A stretch of 64,000 nt of DNA, from positions 4,160,501-4,224,500 of the forward strand of contig NZ_AP024154.1 of assembly GCF_015533855.1 (NCBI RefSeq), given 5' to 3'. The stretch is from Echinicola sp. 20G. GTDB taxonomy: Bacteria > Bacteroidota > Bacteroidia > Cytophagales > Cyclobacteriaceae. The notes under the pieces were generated by a model. It was not told the DNA's origin and made no database searches. It saw nothing but the letters and a program-made list of their open reading frames with translations. The position numbers and the translations under genes are program-made. Below are positions 1 through 9,617 of this stretch, piece after piece (position 1 is the first letter of the stretch; each line of letters begins with the position of its first letter).

Positions 1-30
1 CCACAATTTAGTTTAAGGAAACAATTGATG

Positions 31-54
31 AAATACCCCTTTTGGGGTATTTTA
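31..54. terminator. Short AT-flanked hairpin downstream of the SRAP gene
   Basis: A 9-bp perfect stem (AAATACCCC with GGGGTATTT) closes on a TTTT loop and is followed by T-rich sequence. It lies about 100 bp beyond the stop codon of the leftward SRAP gene, so it could end that transcript. Hairpins of the same design recur at 32387-32412 and 45854-45879. Confidence 0.45.
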
Positions 55-155
55 ATATGTAAAGAATAAATATTCGCTGTTACATCCTGTCTTTTTCTTA
101 ACGGTTGATATAGGTTGATAAAATGTGTAGGGCTAAAATCAATGGAAAAAACCCT

Positions 156-908
156 TTATACATATAGCTCTTCACTTAGTTCAGGGTATTCCACAGGTTC
201 CATCACCTCTTCTACATTGGGATTTTCATTTCTGGAAGTGATCAGCTTACTGATGGTATGGAAGGCCATTTTTTTCTGGTCATAGGGACTCATCAATGCG
301 GCGATATCCTCTTCCTTGAGTTCGGGAGAAATCCAGTCCAGCGCGATGTCATCCTGAAGGATCAGGGGCATGCGTTTTTTGCTGTTGTGGATCTTGGCCA
401 TGATGGGATTGGCCGCAGTGGTAATGATCGAGGCGGTATTCCTGATCTCTCCGGTCTCCTTGTCAGTCCATTCTTCCCAAATGCCTCCCAACGAAAAGAA
501 GGGCCTGACCTTTGGATAAATATAATGGGGGTATTTCTTGCCCTTATGGTCCATCCATTCATAAAAACCGGCAACAGGGATCAGGCACCGCTTTTTCTTG
601 ATCGGGCTCCTGAAAGAAGGCAGTTTGAAGATGGTTTCGGATTTGGCATTGAGGGTTTTCTTGGCTATGTCATCGGCCTGTTCGGAGGTTTTGGTCCAGA
701 ATGGGATCAGCCCCCAGTTGAATTCCTGCAACTTTGATGGCTCGCTATCTGCCAGCACAATGAGCTTGGGGTGGGCAAAGCCCTTGAGCAGGTACCGATG
801 GACATGTGGGGAACTCCCTCTACTGATGTATTTGGCATCCACTCCATATTCCTCTTCCAGAGCTTTGGCCTCTTCCTCACTGAATTCCTGGTTGACATTG
901 TAACACAT
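156..908 (-). CDS. SOS response-associated peptidase (SRAP/YedK/HMCES family)
   Basis: This 250-residue protein belongs to the SRAP family, whose members form a stable thiazolidine crosslink to abasic sites in single-stranded DNA through Cys2. The sequence starts Met-Cys-Tyr, so Cys2 is exposed once the initiator Met is removed, which also fixes this start. The other family active-site residues are visible: Asn87 in the LNAKSE segment, Glu117 in GFYEW and His174 in IHNSKKRMP. Length is normal for bacterial YedK. The gene lies 96 bp downstream of the LexA-like regulator gene on the same strand and near dinB and dnaE, the usual damage-response company of this family in Bacteroidota. The family assignment is secure; regulation by the neighbouring repressor is inferred. 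Confidence 0.93.
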   Translation of the reverse strand: MCYNVNQEFSEEEAKALEEEYGVDAKYISRGSSPHVHRYLLKGFAHPKLIVLADSEPSKLQEFNWGLIPFWTKTSEQADDIAKKTLNAKSETIFKLPSFRSPIKKKRCLIPVAGFYEWMDHKGKKYPHYIYPKVRPFFSLGGIWEEWTDKETGEIRNTASIITTAANPIMAKIHNSKKRMPLILQDDIALDWISPELKEEDIAALMSPYDQKKMAFHTISKLITSRNENPNVEEVMEPVEYPELSEELYV

Positions 909-1004
909 GGCAAGAACATTTGTTTTGACCTATTTAATTTAATAAATTAAGTCATCACTTAAAGTCTTTGAAGCCAATTATTTAAGGAACTTAAGCGATG
1001 CCCA

Positions 1005-1820
1005 TCAATTTTTGACGTTGTTCAACGCATGGAGCGTTGCTTTGATTTCCCTGACATCCCTGCCCACCTGTTCCAAAGAACTCATTGGGCCGGGGATGTC
1101 CTCTGTAAAATAGCTGTGGAATTTCCATACCTCCAGCACTTCCATCACATCCACTTCATAGGGTTCATATAGGGTGTTGAGCGATTCCAACAACAGGCTT
1201 TTGCTTTCCTTGATCCTGTAGCTGGCCAGCTTGAAGCTGATGCCTTCCTCCTTGGTCACCACAATGCATGGTGTCCTTTCCTTGATATGGGTCCAGTCCT
1301 GTAAAAACTCCCCGATCACCAGTGCCCCTTCCGGTACAGGCAACATGGAATCGCCCTCGGTGGGAAACATCCTGTATTTTCGGTTGGGGTCCAGCTGGGG
1401 AAGGTGGAACACGGGCAGCCTGCTGATAAAGCCCGGATCACTGTATCCTGCCAAATATCCTGCCTTCGCCTTTACGGGTACCAGTTCCACATTCTCCCTG
1501 TTGTCGGAATCCACCGTGGTGGCAAGGATACGGATACTGCCCCCTTTAAGGTACACGTCATTGCCTGCCTCCAGGTCCCTTATTTTTAACTCGGAAAGCT
1601 TGGAGAGGTCCACCTTGACCAAGCTGTCTATGCTCATCCTGAAGAAGTCTGCAAACAGGACCATGTCGGCCATGGGAGGGTTCTTGACATGCCCATTTTC
1701 ATGGGTGTTTACTTTCGGCCGGGAAATGTTTAACTTTTCGGCCAGTTCCATCTGGCTCATTTTCTTTCGCTTACGCAGGAATTTTATATTGGAAGACCAA
1801 AAAAGGATTGGGTTGCTCAT
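1005..1820 (-). CDS. LexA-like repressor: XRE helix-turn-helix plus S24 peptidase domain
   Basis: A 271-residue transcription factor. Residues about 8-65 form an XRE-type helix-turn-helix (MSQMELAEKLNISRPKVNTHE). The C-terminal part is an S24/LexA-type autoprotease domain: Ala120-Gly121 is a plausible self-cleavage site, Ser158 sits in the GDSM motif and Lys197 in SFKLA is the likely general base, so the catalytic dyad is retained. Such proteins usually repress error-prone polymerase genes until RecA-stimulated cleavage. The gene is co-oriented with the SRAP gene and would normally be expected divergent from dinB. Here a 3.1-kb PAS gene separates them, and a broken copy of this gene's start remains beside dinB (5343-5410). 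Target genes are inferred from context. Confidence 0.88.
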   Translation of the reverse strand: MSNPILFWSSNIKFLRKRKKMSQMELAEKLNISRPKVNTHENGHVKNPPMADMVLFADFFRMSIDSLVKVDLSKLSELKIRDLEAGNDVYLKGGSIRILATTVDSDNRENVELVPVKAKAGYLAGYSDPGFISRLPVFHLPQLDPNRKYRMFPTEGDSMLPVPEGALVIGEFLQDWTHIKERTPCIVVTKEEGISFKLASYRIKESKSLLLESLNTLYEPYEVDVMEVLEVWKFHSYFTEDIPGPMSSLEQVGRDVREIKATLHALNNVKN

Positions 1821-1938
1821 AATTAATTAACTTAACTGCAATTATTGTCAGCGCTTACGCTAAACATAGTGCCAAATTTTGATTAGTAATTGGGTTAATG
1901 AATTTTATTGTTTTAATCAGGCTTTATCAAATGATTTT

Positions 1939-4900
1939 TTAAATTTCCTTATAATGATTATTGTCAAAATTATCTTCATCAATTACGGCGTTGGCCTTGT
2001 CTGTAATCTCATGTACCACATGGTCCATTTCTTTGCATGAGGTTTCTATCCATTCGTATAATTGATCTGTGGAAATATCCATTTTCTTGGATTCTTTTAA
2101 CAACAAAACCAAGGACATGATGCGTGAAAGTGGAGCCCTTATGACATGTGACTGGAGCCAGGCAATTTCCCGTAATTTATTGTTTTGATTTCTGATAAGT
2201 TCCAATTGTTTCCTTGATTCGGTGACATTCAGGACAGATCCAACAGAACGTATTGGGATACCTGCATTATCCCTCAGTATATGGCACCTGTCAATAAAAT
2301 AAGCTATGGCGCCCTCTGGGGAAACAGCTCTGTACTCGGCTTTCCAAGAATGGGTTGATTTGTCGTTCAAGGAAGAAATAAATGAATTCCAAACGTTCTC
2401 ACGGTCTTCGGGATGAATATAGTTGAACCAGGAGTTCTCTTTTGAAAAAGCCTCAAGTTCTTTATACCCAAACTTTTTTCCATCTTCCTTGCTTCTGATA
2501 ATGGTTCTAGCAACATGATCCACTTCCCAAATAGTTTCACTGCTGACTTTCATAGCGAGTTTAAACCTGTTGTTGCTTATGAATAATTGTTGTTCATATT
2601 CCTTTTGTTCTGTGATATCTCTTATGGTTCCCTCTACTCTTACAGGCTTATTTTGGCTGTCAACAACAAGCCTTATTTCCTGCTTGACCCATTTTACTTT
2701 CTTGGAAGAATCTATAATCCTGTGCTCAAAACTATTTACCTTTCCCGGCTCAAGGTTTTTCATTGGGTCGCTTTCAATGAGGGCCCTGTCCTCAGGGTGG
2801 AAAGCATCTTGGATATTTTGCAGACTGGGAGTAAATTGGTCCGGCTCATAACCATATATCTTATAGGTTTCCTCACTCCATTCTGAAATGTCAGTGTCAA
2901 GGTTACGACTCCAGTAACCTAATTTTGCAATCTTTTGGGCAGTTTTAAGTTTTAAAAAAGCATCACGTAATGCTCTTTCAGCATGTTGTTGGACAGTTAC
3001 ATCTTTTGCAGCAGCCAAATAAATTTTAGAGGAGACTATGGGTTGTACTTTCCAGACAAGCGTTTTGACCGTCCCCTTTTTTGTGACAAATTTAGCTTCA
3101 AAGCTTTTTCTCTCCTTTCCTTTTATGAAATCCTTTACACGTCTTAAGGAAATATCATCATCATCATTTGACACATAGCGTAATATAGAGTTGTTTAACA
3201 AAGAGCCTTTTTTAAAACCAAGTAATTTGCCCAAAGCTTTATTGTGCTTTTTTATGTTGCCATCGAAGCCTACTACACACAATGGTTCCGGGGAAAGCTC
3301 AAAGAAGTTCCGGTACTCCTCCTCAATTAACTTTTGCTTTATGGCTCCCCCAAGCTGAGGGCTTACTTCTTCCAATAAATTTATTTGATCCCTTAGGATT
3401 TTGGACTCCTTGCTGGAAAAACAAACTAAACATCCGAGAAATTCTTCGAAATATAAAATGGGGATACCAAAAGCTGTGGATAAGGAAGTATTGCTAAGGA
3501 TACTGTTTTGCTCATTGTTGCCATTATCCGATAGGCCATCAAAAATCCTAGTATGCTTACTCTCCCATATTTTCCCAGGGATTCCTTCGCCTTTTCTATA
3601 AACATCTATATTGCCACGACCACTGGTTTTGATGAATATGGTTTGATAACTGTCTTTTTTGAAGGATTTAGCGATAAGGTCTAATCGAGATTTATCCTTG
3701 GAAACCAACCATAATTCGCAGATGTTGATATTGTCTAAAAGTGTTAAGTTATCCAAAGCATGCTCAGCACAAAATGATAAAGACCCAGGTTGTCCAATGT
3801 TTTTTGTCATGGAAGAGACAATTCGCTCCCTCATTCTTTTTTCAACCTCTTCTGTCACTACACGGGTATTGGCAACTATCCCATTGATAGCTGGGTCATC
3901 TAAATGGTTGGTCAACTCTGTTTGGATCCAAATCCATTTACCGTTTGCATCAGCAAAGCGGTAAGCATCAATGGTTATGTGTTTTTCAGTAAAAATCTTT
4001 TCCAATTCCTTACCAACCCTTTCAATATCATCAGGGCATATGTATTCAAAAGCATTTTTTCCCATAAATACTTCCGGTGGAATTCCCAAAACCCTTTCTG
4101 ATGTGGGTGCTACATATTTATAATTGCCCGTTTGGTCAATAATGGCTATTAAATCGTTCCCCTTTTGTACCAAGGATTTGAACCTCGCCTCACTTTCAAA
4201 AAGTTTTCTGTGTGATTCATTTTCTTTTATGGCGTAGGTAAGCTTACCTATGAGATTGTTGAATAATTGAAATTCTTCTTTGCGCCATATTCTCTCTTTT
4301 TTATAATCTTCAATGCCAATAAAACCAATGGCAGTTTTATCCACCATAATGGGCATAAGAAAAGTGGCTTTGATGTTTTGGCCTTTTAAATATGATCTAA
4401 TTGTTGAAGGTGGCAGCTGTGATAGATTGGCCGTATAGCTCTTTCCTTGTTTCAAAGATTCCAAAATTATCCCAAATTGGGCCAAAGTGGTTTCTATTGA
4501 CTTGGTTTCTCCCACATTGCCTCCATTTACAGTGTTGTCCCAAACTATATTAACAATATCCTCGTGTTGGGCCTTTAGGGATACATAAAAAACATGGTCT
4601 ACTTTTAAGGTTTCCCCTAAGATTTTTAAACACTTTCTCAATGATTTAGGCCAATAATTTGTCTGAAGAAGTATTTCCTGAAAATCACTAATTGCAGCTA
4701 AATAGTTTTTTTGCTCTTCAATAAGTTTTTGCTGCTCATACCTTGAAGTCAAATCTATGGCAGATACGATTTCAGCTCTTTTGCCCTTATAGGTGATTAC
4801 ATTGCTCTTTATTTGTACCCATATGATAGTGCCATTCTTTTTTTTGTGCCTATATAAATTATTGGTAGACCACTTTTTCCCACTCCTGACTATGGCCACC

Positions 4901-5088
4901 GCATTTTCTACAATTGATATATCCTCCTCAGGTCTGATATCCCTCAGCGTCATATTGAGAAATTCCTCTTTAGAATACCCATAGTGGTTAATTGCCTCTT
5001 GATTGATTGTTAGAAATTGTAGAGTTTCTATGTCATAAACCCACATAGGGAATGGAGATAGATCAAAGATGTATTGGTCTGGGTTCAT
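1939..5088 (-). CDS. Multi-PAS/GAF sensor protein with phosphoacceptor-like C-terminus and no ATPase domain
   Basis: A 1049-residue, apparently cytoplasmic sensory protein without a signal peptide or membrane helix. Approximate order: PAS 1-120, GAF-like 125-295, PAS 300-415, GAF-like 425-590, then three PAS/PAC units from 595 to 970. The tail (about 970-1049) contains QSHVIRAPLSRI, which resembles the histidine-containing dimerisation helix of sensor kinases (HELRTPL type), but the protein stops about 65 residues later with no HATPase domain. Either it signals through another kinase or the PAS modules work by themselves. No response regulator is adjacent. It interrupts the expected repressor-dinB pairing. 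The domain calls are clear; ligand and partner are unknown. Confidence 0.8.
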   Translation of the reverse strand: MNPDQYIFDLSPFPMWVYDIETLQFLTINQEAINHYGYSKEEFLNMTLRDIRPEEDISIVENAVAIVRSGKKWSTNNLYRHKKKNGTIIWVQIKSNVITYKGKRAEIVSAIDLTSRYEQQKLIEEQKNYLAAISDFQEILLQTNYWPKSLRKCLKILGETLKVDHVFYVSLKAQHEDIVNIVWDNTVNGGNVGETKSIETTLAQFGIILESLKQGKSYTANLSQLPPSTIRSYLKGQNIKATFLMPIMVDKTAIGFIGIEDYKKERIWRKEEFQLFNNLIGKLTYAIKENESHRKLFESEARFKSLVQKGNDLIAIIDQTGNYKYVAPTSERVLGIPPEVFMGKNAFEYICPDDIERVGKELEKIFTEKHITIDAYRFADANGKWIWIQTELTNHLDDPAINGIVANTRVVTEEVEKRMRERIVSSMTKNIGQPGSLSFCAEHALDNLTLLDNINICELWLVSKDKSRLDLIAKSFKKDSYQTIFIKTSGRGNIDVYRKGEGIPGKIWESKHTRIFDGLSDNGNNEQNSILSNTSLSTAFGIPILYFEEFLGCLVCFSSKESKILRDQINLLEEVSPQLGGAIKQKLIEEEYRNFFELSPEPLCVVGFDGNIKKHNKALGKLLGFKKGSLLNNSILRYVSNDDDDISLRRVKDFIKGKERKSFEAKFVTKKGTVKTLVWKVQPIVSSKIYLAAAKDVTVQQHAERALRDAFLKLKTAQKIAKLGYWSRNLDTDISEWSEETYKIYGYEPDQFTPSLQNIQDAFHPEDRALIESDPMKNLEPGKVNSFEHRIIDSSKKVKWVKQEIRLVVDSQNKPVRVEGTIRDITEQKEYEQQLFISNNRFKLAMKVSSETIWEVDHVARTIIRSKEDGKKFGYKELEAFSKENSWFNYIHPEDRENVWNSFISSLNDKSTHSWKAEYRAVSPEGAIAYFIDRCHILRDNAGIPIRSVGSVLNVTESRKQLELIRNQNNKLREIAWLQSHVIRAPLSRIMSLVLLLKESKKMDISTDQLYEWIETSCKEMDHVVHEITDKANAVIDEDNFDNNHYKEI

Positions 5089-5342
5089 TTTTATTGACTT
5101 TTATTAGGGCTTGGATAATGTTCTGCAAATATTGCAGGATAAAATAAATTAATCCATTAATAATGTGCAAACCAAAAGAATATAGGTGACTGATTAAAAT
5201 TAATGGCAGCTTTATTGTTTTGCATAAAATACCAATGGATTATTTGTGCAGTTAGGACGGCATAAAGAGTATTTTATCTTAAGCCCATGTAGGAACAGTT
5301 GCCTTGGGAAGGTAAATGTCACACTTTTCTATCAATTCCATT

Positions 5343-5410
5343 TATCTCACTTTCTTATACTTATGTATTGATTTAATATTGGAAGACCAAAAAAGACTTG
5401 GATTGCTCAT
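5343..5410 (-). pseudogene. Remnant of the LexA-like repressor start
   Basis: Read leftward from 5410, this encodes MSNPSLFWSSNIK followed by a few diverged residues and a stop. It matches the first roughly 20 codons of the repressor gene that starts at 1820 (MSNPILFWSSNIK). Similarity stops at the start codon on the upstream side. This is a broken duplicate of the repressor, placed divergently from dinB where the intact gene would normally sit. Confidence 0.75.
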
Positions 5411-5416
5411 GATATT

Positions 5417-5458
5417 TTGGTAATATTTTAAACACAATAATGTCGTAATTATTACCAA
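5417..5458. promoter_or_regulatory. Dyad TTGGTAAT ... ATTACCAA upstream of dinB
   Basis: An 8-bp inverted repeat with a 26-base spacer ends 22 bp before the dinB start codon. Its position between the repressor remnant and dinB makes it a candidate operator for the LexA-like repressor. The same dyad is not evident upstream of the intact repressor gene, so this is a suggestion only. Confidence 0.35.
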
Positions 5459-5480
5459 TTATACCAAATCGTTCGGACAA

Positions 5481-6632
5481 ATGAAAAGGAATGTGGTGCA
5501 TTTTGATCTGGACACCTTCTTTGTCAGTGTCGCCCGGCTGACAAACAGTGCCCTCAACAACAAGCCAGTGATCATTGGCGGCAACTCCGACCGTGGAGTG
5601 GTGGCCTCCTGTAGCTATGAGGCCCGGAAGTTCGGGGTCCACAGCGCCATGCCCATGAAGCTCGCCCGCAGGCTCTGCCCATCTGCGGTATACCTGCAGG
5701 GTGACATGGACAGTTACAGTTACCATAGCCGGGTGGTGACCGACATCATCCGCGACCAGGTGCCGGTGGTGGAAAAGGCATCCATCGATGAGTTTTACCT
5801 CGACCTGACAGGAATGGACCGGTTTTTTGGATGTAGCCAGTTCACCGCTGAACTCAAGTCCAGGATACTCCGTGAATCCGGCCTGCCCATCAGTTATGCC
5901 CTGGCCTCCAACAAACTGGTCAGCAAGGTGGCCACTGAAGATGCCAAGCCCAATGGACAGATGGAAATCCCCTTTGGACATGAAAAGGGATACCTAGCCC
6001 CACTGGCCATTGAAAGGATGCCGGGCATAGGCTTAAAGACCTCTTCACTTTTAAGAAGGATGGGGGTGGAGACCATCAAACTGCTTTCCGAAATCCCCGA
6101 GCCCATGATGCAGAACCTCTTGGGGAAAAGTGGGATCACCCTTTCCCGAAAGGCCAACGGAAAGGACGATTCCCCGGTCATCCCCTATACCGAACAGAAG
6201 AGTATCGGAAAGGAGGAAACCTTTGACAGTGACACCATCAACATGGGGTTTCTTAACGGTGAACTGGTCCGGCTTACCGAAAGGGTGGCATTCCTGTTGA
6301 GAAAGCAGAGAAGGCTCTGTGGCTGTATTACCGTAAAGCTGCGCTACGCCAACTTTGATACGGTCAGCAAGCAGGCCATGCTTCCTTACACGGCCAATGA
6401 TGATGTGCTGCTCTCCAAGGCCAAGGAGCTCTTTGCCAAGCTCTATGACAGAAGGATGCTCGTGCGCCTGATCGGGGTCAAGGTCAGCCACCTGGTGGGT
6501 GGTTTCCAGCAGATCAACCTCTTTGAGGATACCGAGGAAAACGTCAGGCTGTACCAGGCCATGGACAGGATCAGGGGAAAGTATGGTTCCCATGCGGTAC
6601 ACCGTGCCGTGGGCATCCAAAACAGGAGGTGA
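5481..6632 (+). CDS. dinB: Y-family DNA polymerase (DNA polymerase IV type)
   Basis: A 383-residue translesion polymerase. Metal-binding residues are intact: Asp9 in HFDLDTFF and Asp103-Glu104 in SIDEFYLDL, which distinguishes it from catalytically dead ImuB proteins. The palm (1-170), the helix-hairpin-helix thumb around PGIGLKTSSLLRRMGV and the little-finger domain (about 240-350) are all present. It synthesises across DNA lesions with low fidelity. Its stop codon lies 2 bp before the dnaE ATG, so the two polymerases are almost certainly one operon. The block is GC-richer than the flanking genes. The start ATG is preceded by the candidate operator dyad and the repressor remnant. Confidence 0.92.
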   Translation: MKRNVVHFDLDTFFVSVARLTNSALNNKPVIIGGNSDRGVVASCSYEARKFGVHSAMPMKLARRLCPSAVYLQGDMDSYSYHSRVVTDIIRDQVPVVEKASIDEFYLDLTGMDRFFGCSQFTAELKSRILRESGLPISYALASNKLVSKVATEDAKPNGQMEIPFGHEKGYLAPLAIERMPGIGLKTSSLLRRMGVETIKLLSEIPEPMMQNLLGKSGITLSRKANGKDDSPVIPYTEQKSIGKEETFDSDTINMGFLNGELVRLTERVAFLLRKQRRLCGCITVKLRYANFDTVSKQAMLPYTANDDVLLSKAKELFAKLYDRRMLVRLIGVKVSHLVGGFQQINLFEDTEENVRLYQAMDRIRGKYGSHAVHRAVGIQNRR

Positions 6633-6634
6633 GC

Positions 6635-9562
6635 ATGTACCTGAACTGCAAGACCTATTTCAGCTACCGCTATGGGACCATCGGCACCCAGGAACTGGTG
6701 GACATGGCAAAGGCCAAAAAGGTAAAGGCATTGGCCTTGACCAATATCAACAGCACTGCAGATGCCTGGGACTTTGTGGACTTCTGCAGGAATGCGGGGA
6801 TCAAGCCCATCCTGGGGGCCGAGATACGCAATGGGCAACAGCTCCTGTATATCCTGCTGGCAAAAAATGACAGGGGCCTGATGGAGATCAATACCTTTAT
6901 CTCACATCACTTGATGGAGAAGTCGGACTTTCCGGAAACCCCATCCCTCAGCGAGGTTTGGGCAATCTACCCTTTTGGCAGCCGGAAGCCGGAAAGCTTG
7001 GGAGCCGATGAGCTGATCGGTATCAAACAGGAACAGCTTATCAAACTCTACAATGGGCAGTCGGAAAAACATCCCGACAAATGGGTGGTCTGGCAACCGG
7101 TGACCTATCAGGACAAGACCCGCTACAACCTGCACAGGATTTTGCGGGCCATAGACGGAAACACCTTGCTTTCCAAACTGGGAGCTGGGGACATGGCATC
7201 GGATACCGAATACTTCCGGGACAAGCTGGAGATCTGGAACCGTTTTGCCGAACACCCCTATATCCTCAAGCAGACCCTGAAGGTAATGGACAGCTGTGGG
7301 GTCGGCATGGAGCTGCATTCCGACAAGAACAAGAAGCATTTTACCTCCTCGAAGGAGGATGACAGGATCCTTTTGGAGAAACTGGCTCTGGAAGGGTTGG
7401 CCGTCCGCTATGGCAGGGGAAATACAGTGGCATTGGAAAGGGTGAAAAAGGAGCTGCGCATTATCAATGAGCTGAACTTCAATGCCTATTTCCTGATCGT
7501 CCTGGACGTGGTAAGGTACGCCCAGCAAAGGGGCTTCTTTTACGTGGGAAGGGGATCGGGGGCCAACTCTATCGTGGCCTATTGCCTGAAGATCACCGAT
7601 GTGGACCCCATCAAGCTGGATCTGTATTTTGAGCGTTTCCTGAACCCCCACCGTACCTCACCACCGGACTTTGACATGGACTTCAGCTGGAAGGACAGGG
7701 ACGAGGTGATCGATTATATCTTCAAGCGCTATGGCAGGAACCATGTGGCGCTGTTGGGCATGTTCTCCACTTTCCAGGGCAGGGCCATCATCCGGGAACT
7801 GGGGAAGGTGTTCGGCCTGCCCAAGCCGGAGATCGACCAACTGGTACGCAGAAGGAAGGATGCATGTCCACCTGAGGATAAGATCCAAAGGGCCATCCTC
7901 AAATACGGGGCATTGATGCAGGACTTCCCCAACTACCAGAGCATCCACCCGGGGGGCATGCTGATCAGTGAGGATCCTATATTTCAATACACGGCCATGG
8001 AGAGGCCACCCAAGGGGTTCAATACTGCACAGGTGGACATGTTCCTTGCAGAGAAGATCGGGCTTTTCAAACTGGATATCCTGAGCCAAAGGGGACTGGC
8101 GCACATCAAGGAAGCCATCGGGCTGATCAAGGCCAACCGCGGGGTGGAAGTGGACATCCGGCAAGTGGAACGCTTTTTCAATGACCCCAAGGTGGCCGAC
8201 CAGATCAGAAGGGCGGATACCATAGGCTGCTTTTACATCGAGAGCCCCGCAATGAGGCAGCTGCTGACAAAGCTTCGATGTGACGATTACCTGACCCTGG
8301 TAGCGGCAAGCTCCATTATCCGCCCCGGAGTATCCCAGTCGGGCATGATGAAGCAGTACATCGAACGCTTCCACAACCCCCACCATATCCCATACCTGCA
8401 TCCCAAGATGAAGGAACTGTTGGAAGAAACCTATGGGGTGATGGTCTACCAGGAGGATGTGATCAAGGTGGCCCACCACTTTGCAGGACTGGATATGGGA
8501 GAGGCCGATATCCTGCGCAGGGCCATGTCGGGCAAGTACCGTTCGCATAACCGGTTCAAACTGATCGAGGAGAAATTCTTTGCCAATTGTAAGGAAAAGG
8601 GCTATCCCGATGAGATCAGTAAGGAGGTTTGGCGTCAGATGGAGTCCTTCGGGGGCTATTCCTTTTCCAAGGCCCACTCGGCCTCCTTTGCCGTGGAAAG
8701 CTACCAGAGCCTTTTTTTAAAGACCTACTATCCCATTGAGTTTATGGTGGCGGTGATCAACAACTTCGGGGGATTCTATGGTACGCAGTTTTATTTCCAG
8801 GAACTTAAAAAGGCAGGGGGAAAGGTGGTTCCCCCCTGTGTCAATACGGGAGCATACCTTACTTCTCTCCACGGGGACAGGGTGACCGTGGGATTTGTGC
8901 ATGTGCAGAACCTGGAGCGGAAGACCATTGATAGGTTTCTGGCAGAAAGGGAAAGGCATGGTGCTTACCTCAGCTTGGAGGACCTGATGGAGCGTACCCA
9001 GGTGGATGCCGAACAGCTCAATATCCTGATCAGGGTAGGGGCACTCCGGTTTACGGGGCTGGAAAAAAAAGAACTGCTGTGGCACGCCAACTTCAGGGGC
9101 AAGCGCATGGAAAAGGTGCCTGCCAGTGCTGCCATCTTTGCGGAAGAACCACTGGATTTTATATTGCCGAAATTTCCCAGAAAGCCCCTCGAAGATGCCT
9201 ATGATGAAATAGAACTGATCGGCTTTACCTTGGGAGATCCGTTTGAATTGGCCGATGATGATAGAAATGGCTTGACCTATGTGCGGGAACTCCCCAAGCT
9301 GGTAGGCAGGCAGGTATGCCTGATGGGACATTTGGTGACCACCAAACCGGTAAGGACGGTGCGGGGCGACTATATGGCATTCGGTACCTTTCTGGACGAG
9401 AAAGGGGATTGGCTGGATACAGTGCATTTCCCACCGGTACTCAAACAGTACCCCATCCACTCAGGAGGGTTCTACAGGATATTTGGCAAAGTAGTGGAAG
9501 AGTTTGGGGTGTATGCAGTGGAAGTAAAAGAGTTGGGCAAAGTGGGGGTAAGGAAGTTGTAG
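6635..9562 (+). CDS. dnaE: Second DNA polymerase III alpha subunit, error-prone type with degenerate PHP domain
   Basis: A 975-residue C-family replicative-type polymerase, shorter than the roughly 1160 residues of a housekeeping DnaE. The polymerase acidic triad is present: PDFDMDF near residues 347-351, and Asp about 483 in FKLDIL (numbering from an upstream GTG at 6629). The N-terminal PHP domain has lost its metal-binding His motif: it reads LNCKTYFSYRYG where HxHSxYSxxDG is expected, so no proofreading by PHP is likely. A helix-hairpin-helix and an OB fold follow at the C-terminus. AGGAGG at 6624-6629 is well spaced for ATG 6635 rather than for the GTG. Coupling to dinB and the LexA-like repressor suggests damage-induced mutagenic synthesis. 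A decayed copy of the 3' end lies at 31063-31255. Confidence 0.9.
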   Translation: MYLNCKTYFSYRYGTIGTQELVDMAKAKKVKALALTNINSTADAWDFVDFCRNAGIKPILGAEIRNGQQLLYILLAKNDRGLMEINTFISHHLMEKSDFPETPSLSEVWAIYPFGSRKPESLGADELIGIKQEQLIKLYNGQSEKHPDKWVVWQPVTYQDKTRYNLHRILRAIDGNTLLSKLGAGDMASDTEYFRDKLEIWNRFAEHPYILKQTLKVMDSCGVGMELHSDKNKKHFTSSKEDDRILLEKLALEGLAVRYGRGNTVALERVKKELRIINELNFNAYFLIVLDVVRYAQQRGFFYVGRGSGANSIVAYCLKITDVDPIKLDLYFERFLNPHRTSPPDFDMDFSWKDRDEVIDYIFKRYGRNHVALLGMFSTFQGRAIIRELGKVFGLPKPEIDQLVRRRKDACPPEDKIQRAILKYGALMQDFPNYQSIHPGGMLISEDPIFQYTAMERPPKGFNTAQVDMFLAEKIGLFKLDILSQRGLAHIKEAIGLIKANRGVEVDIRQVERFFNDPKVADQIRRADTIGCFYIESPAMRQLLTKLRCDDYLTLVAASSIIRPGVSQSGMMKQYIERFHNPHHIPYLHPKMKELLEETYGVMVYQEDVIKVAHHFAGLDMGEADILRRAMSGKYRSHNRFKLIEEKFFANCKEKGYPDEISKEVWRQMESFGGYSFSKAHSASFAVESYQSLFLKTYYPIEFMVAVINNFGGFYGTQFYFQELKKAGGKVVPPCVNTGAYLTSLHGDRVTVGFVHVQNLERKTIDRFLAERERHGAYLSLEDLMERTQVDAEQLNILIRVGALRFTGLEKKELLWHANFRGKRMEKVPASAAIFAEEPLDFILPKFPRKPLEDAYDEIELIGFTLGDPFELADDDRNGLTYVRELPKLVGRQVCLMGHLVTTKPVRTVRGDYMAFGTFLDEKGDWLDTVHFPPVLKQYPIHSGGFYRIFGKVVEEFGVYAVEVKELGKVGVRKL

Positions 9563-9617
9563 CGTTTAGGACAAATGTTACGTAAAGGTGAAAACCGAAA
9601 CTTTTATCAAAAAGGCC

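Noticed and set aside
258..737. 159-codon rightward frame opposite the SRAP gene
   Set aside because: It lies wholly inside a well-supported gene and has no recognisable domain.
7658..8677. Long open frame (339 codons) opposite dnaE
   Set aside because: It is a shadow of the GC-rich dnaE coding strand, with no family likeness; several similar frames occur opposite dinB and dnaE.
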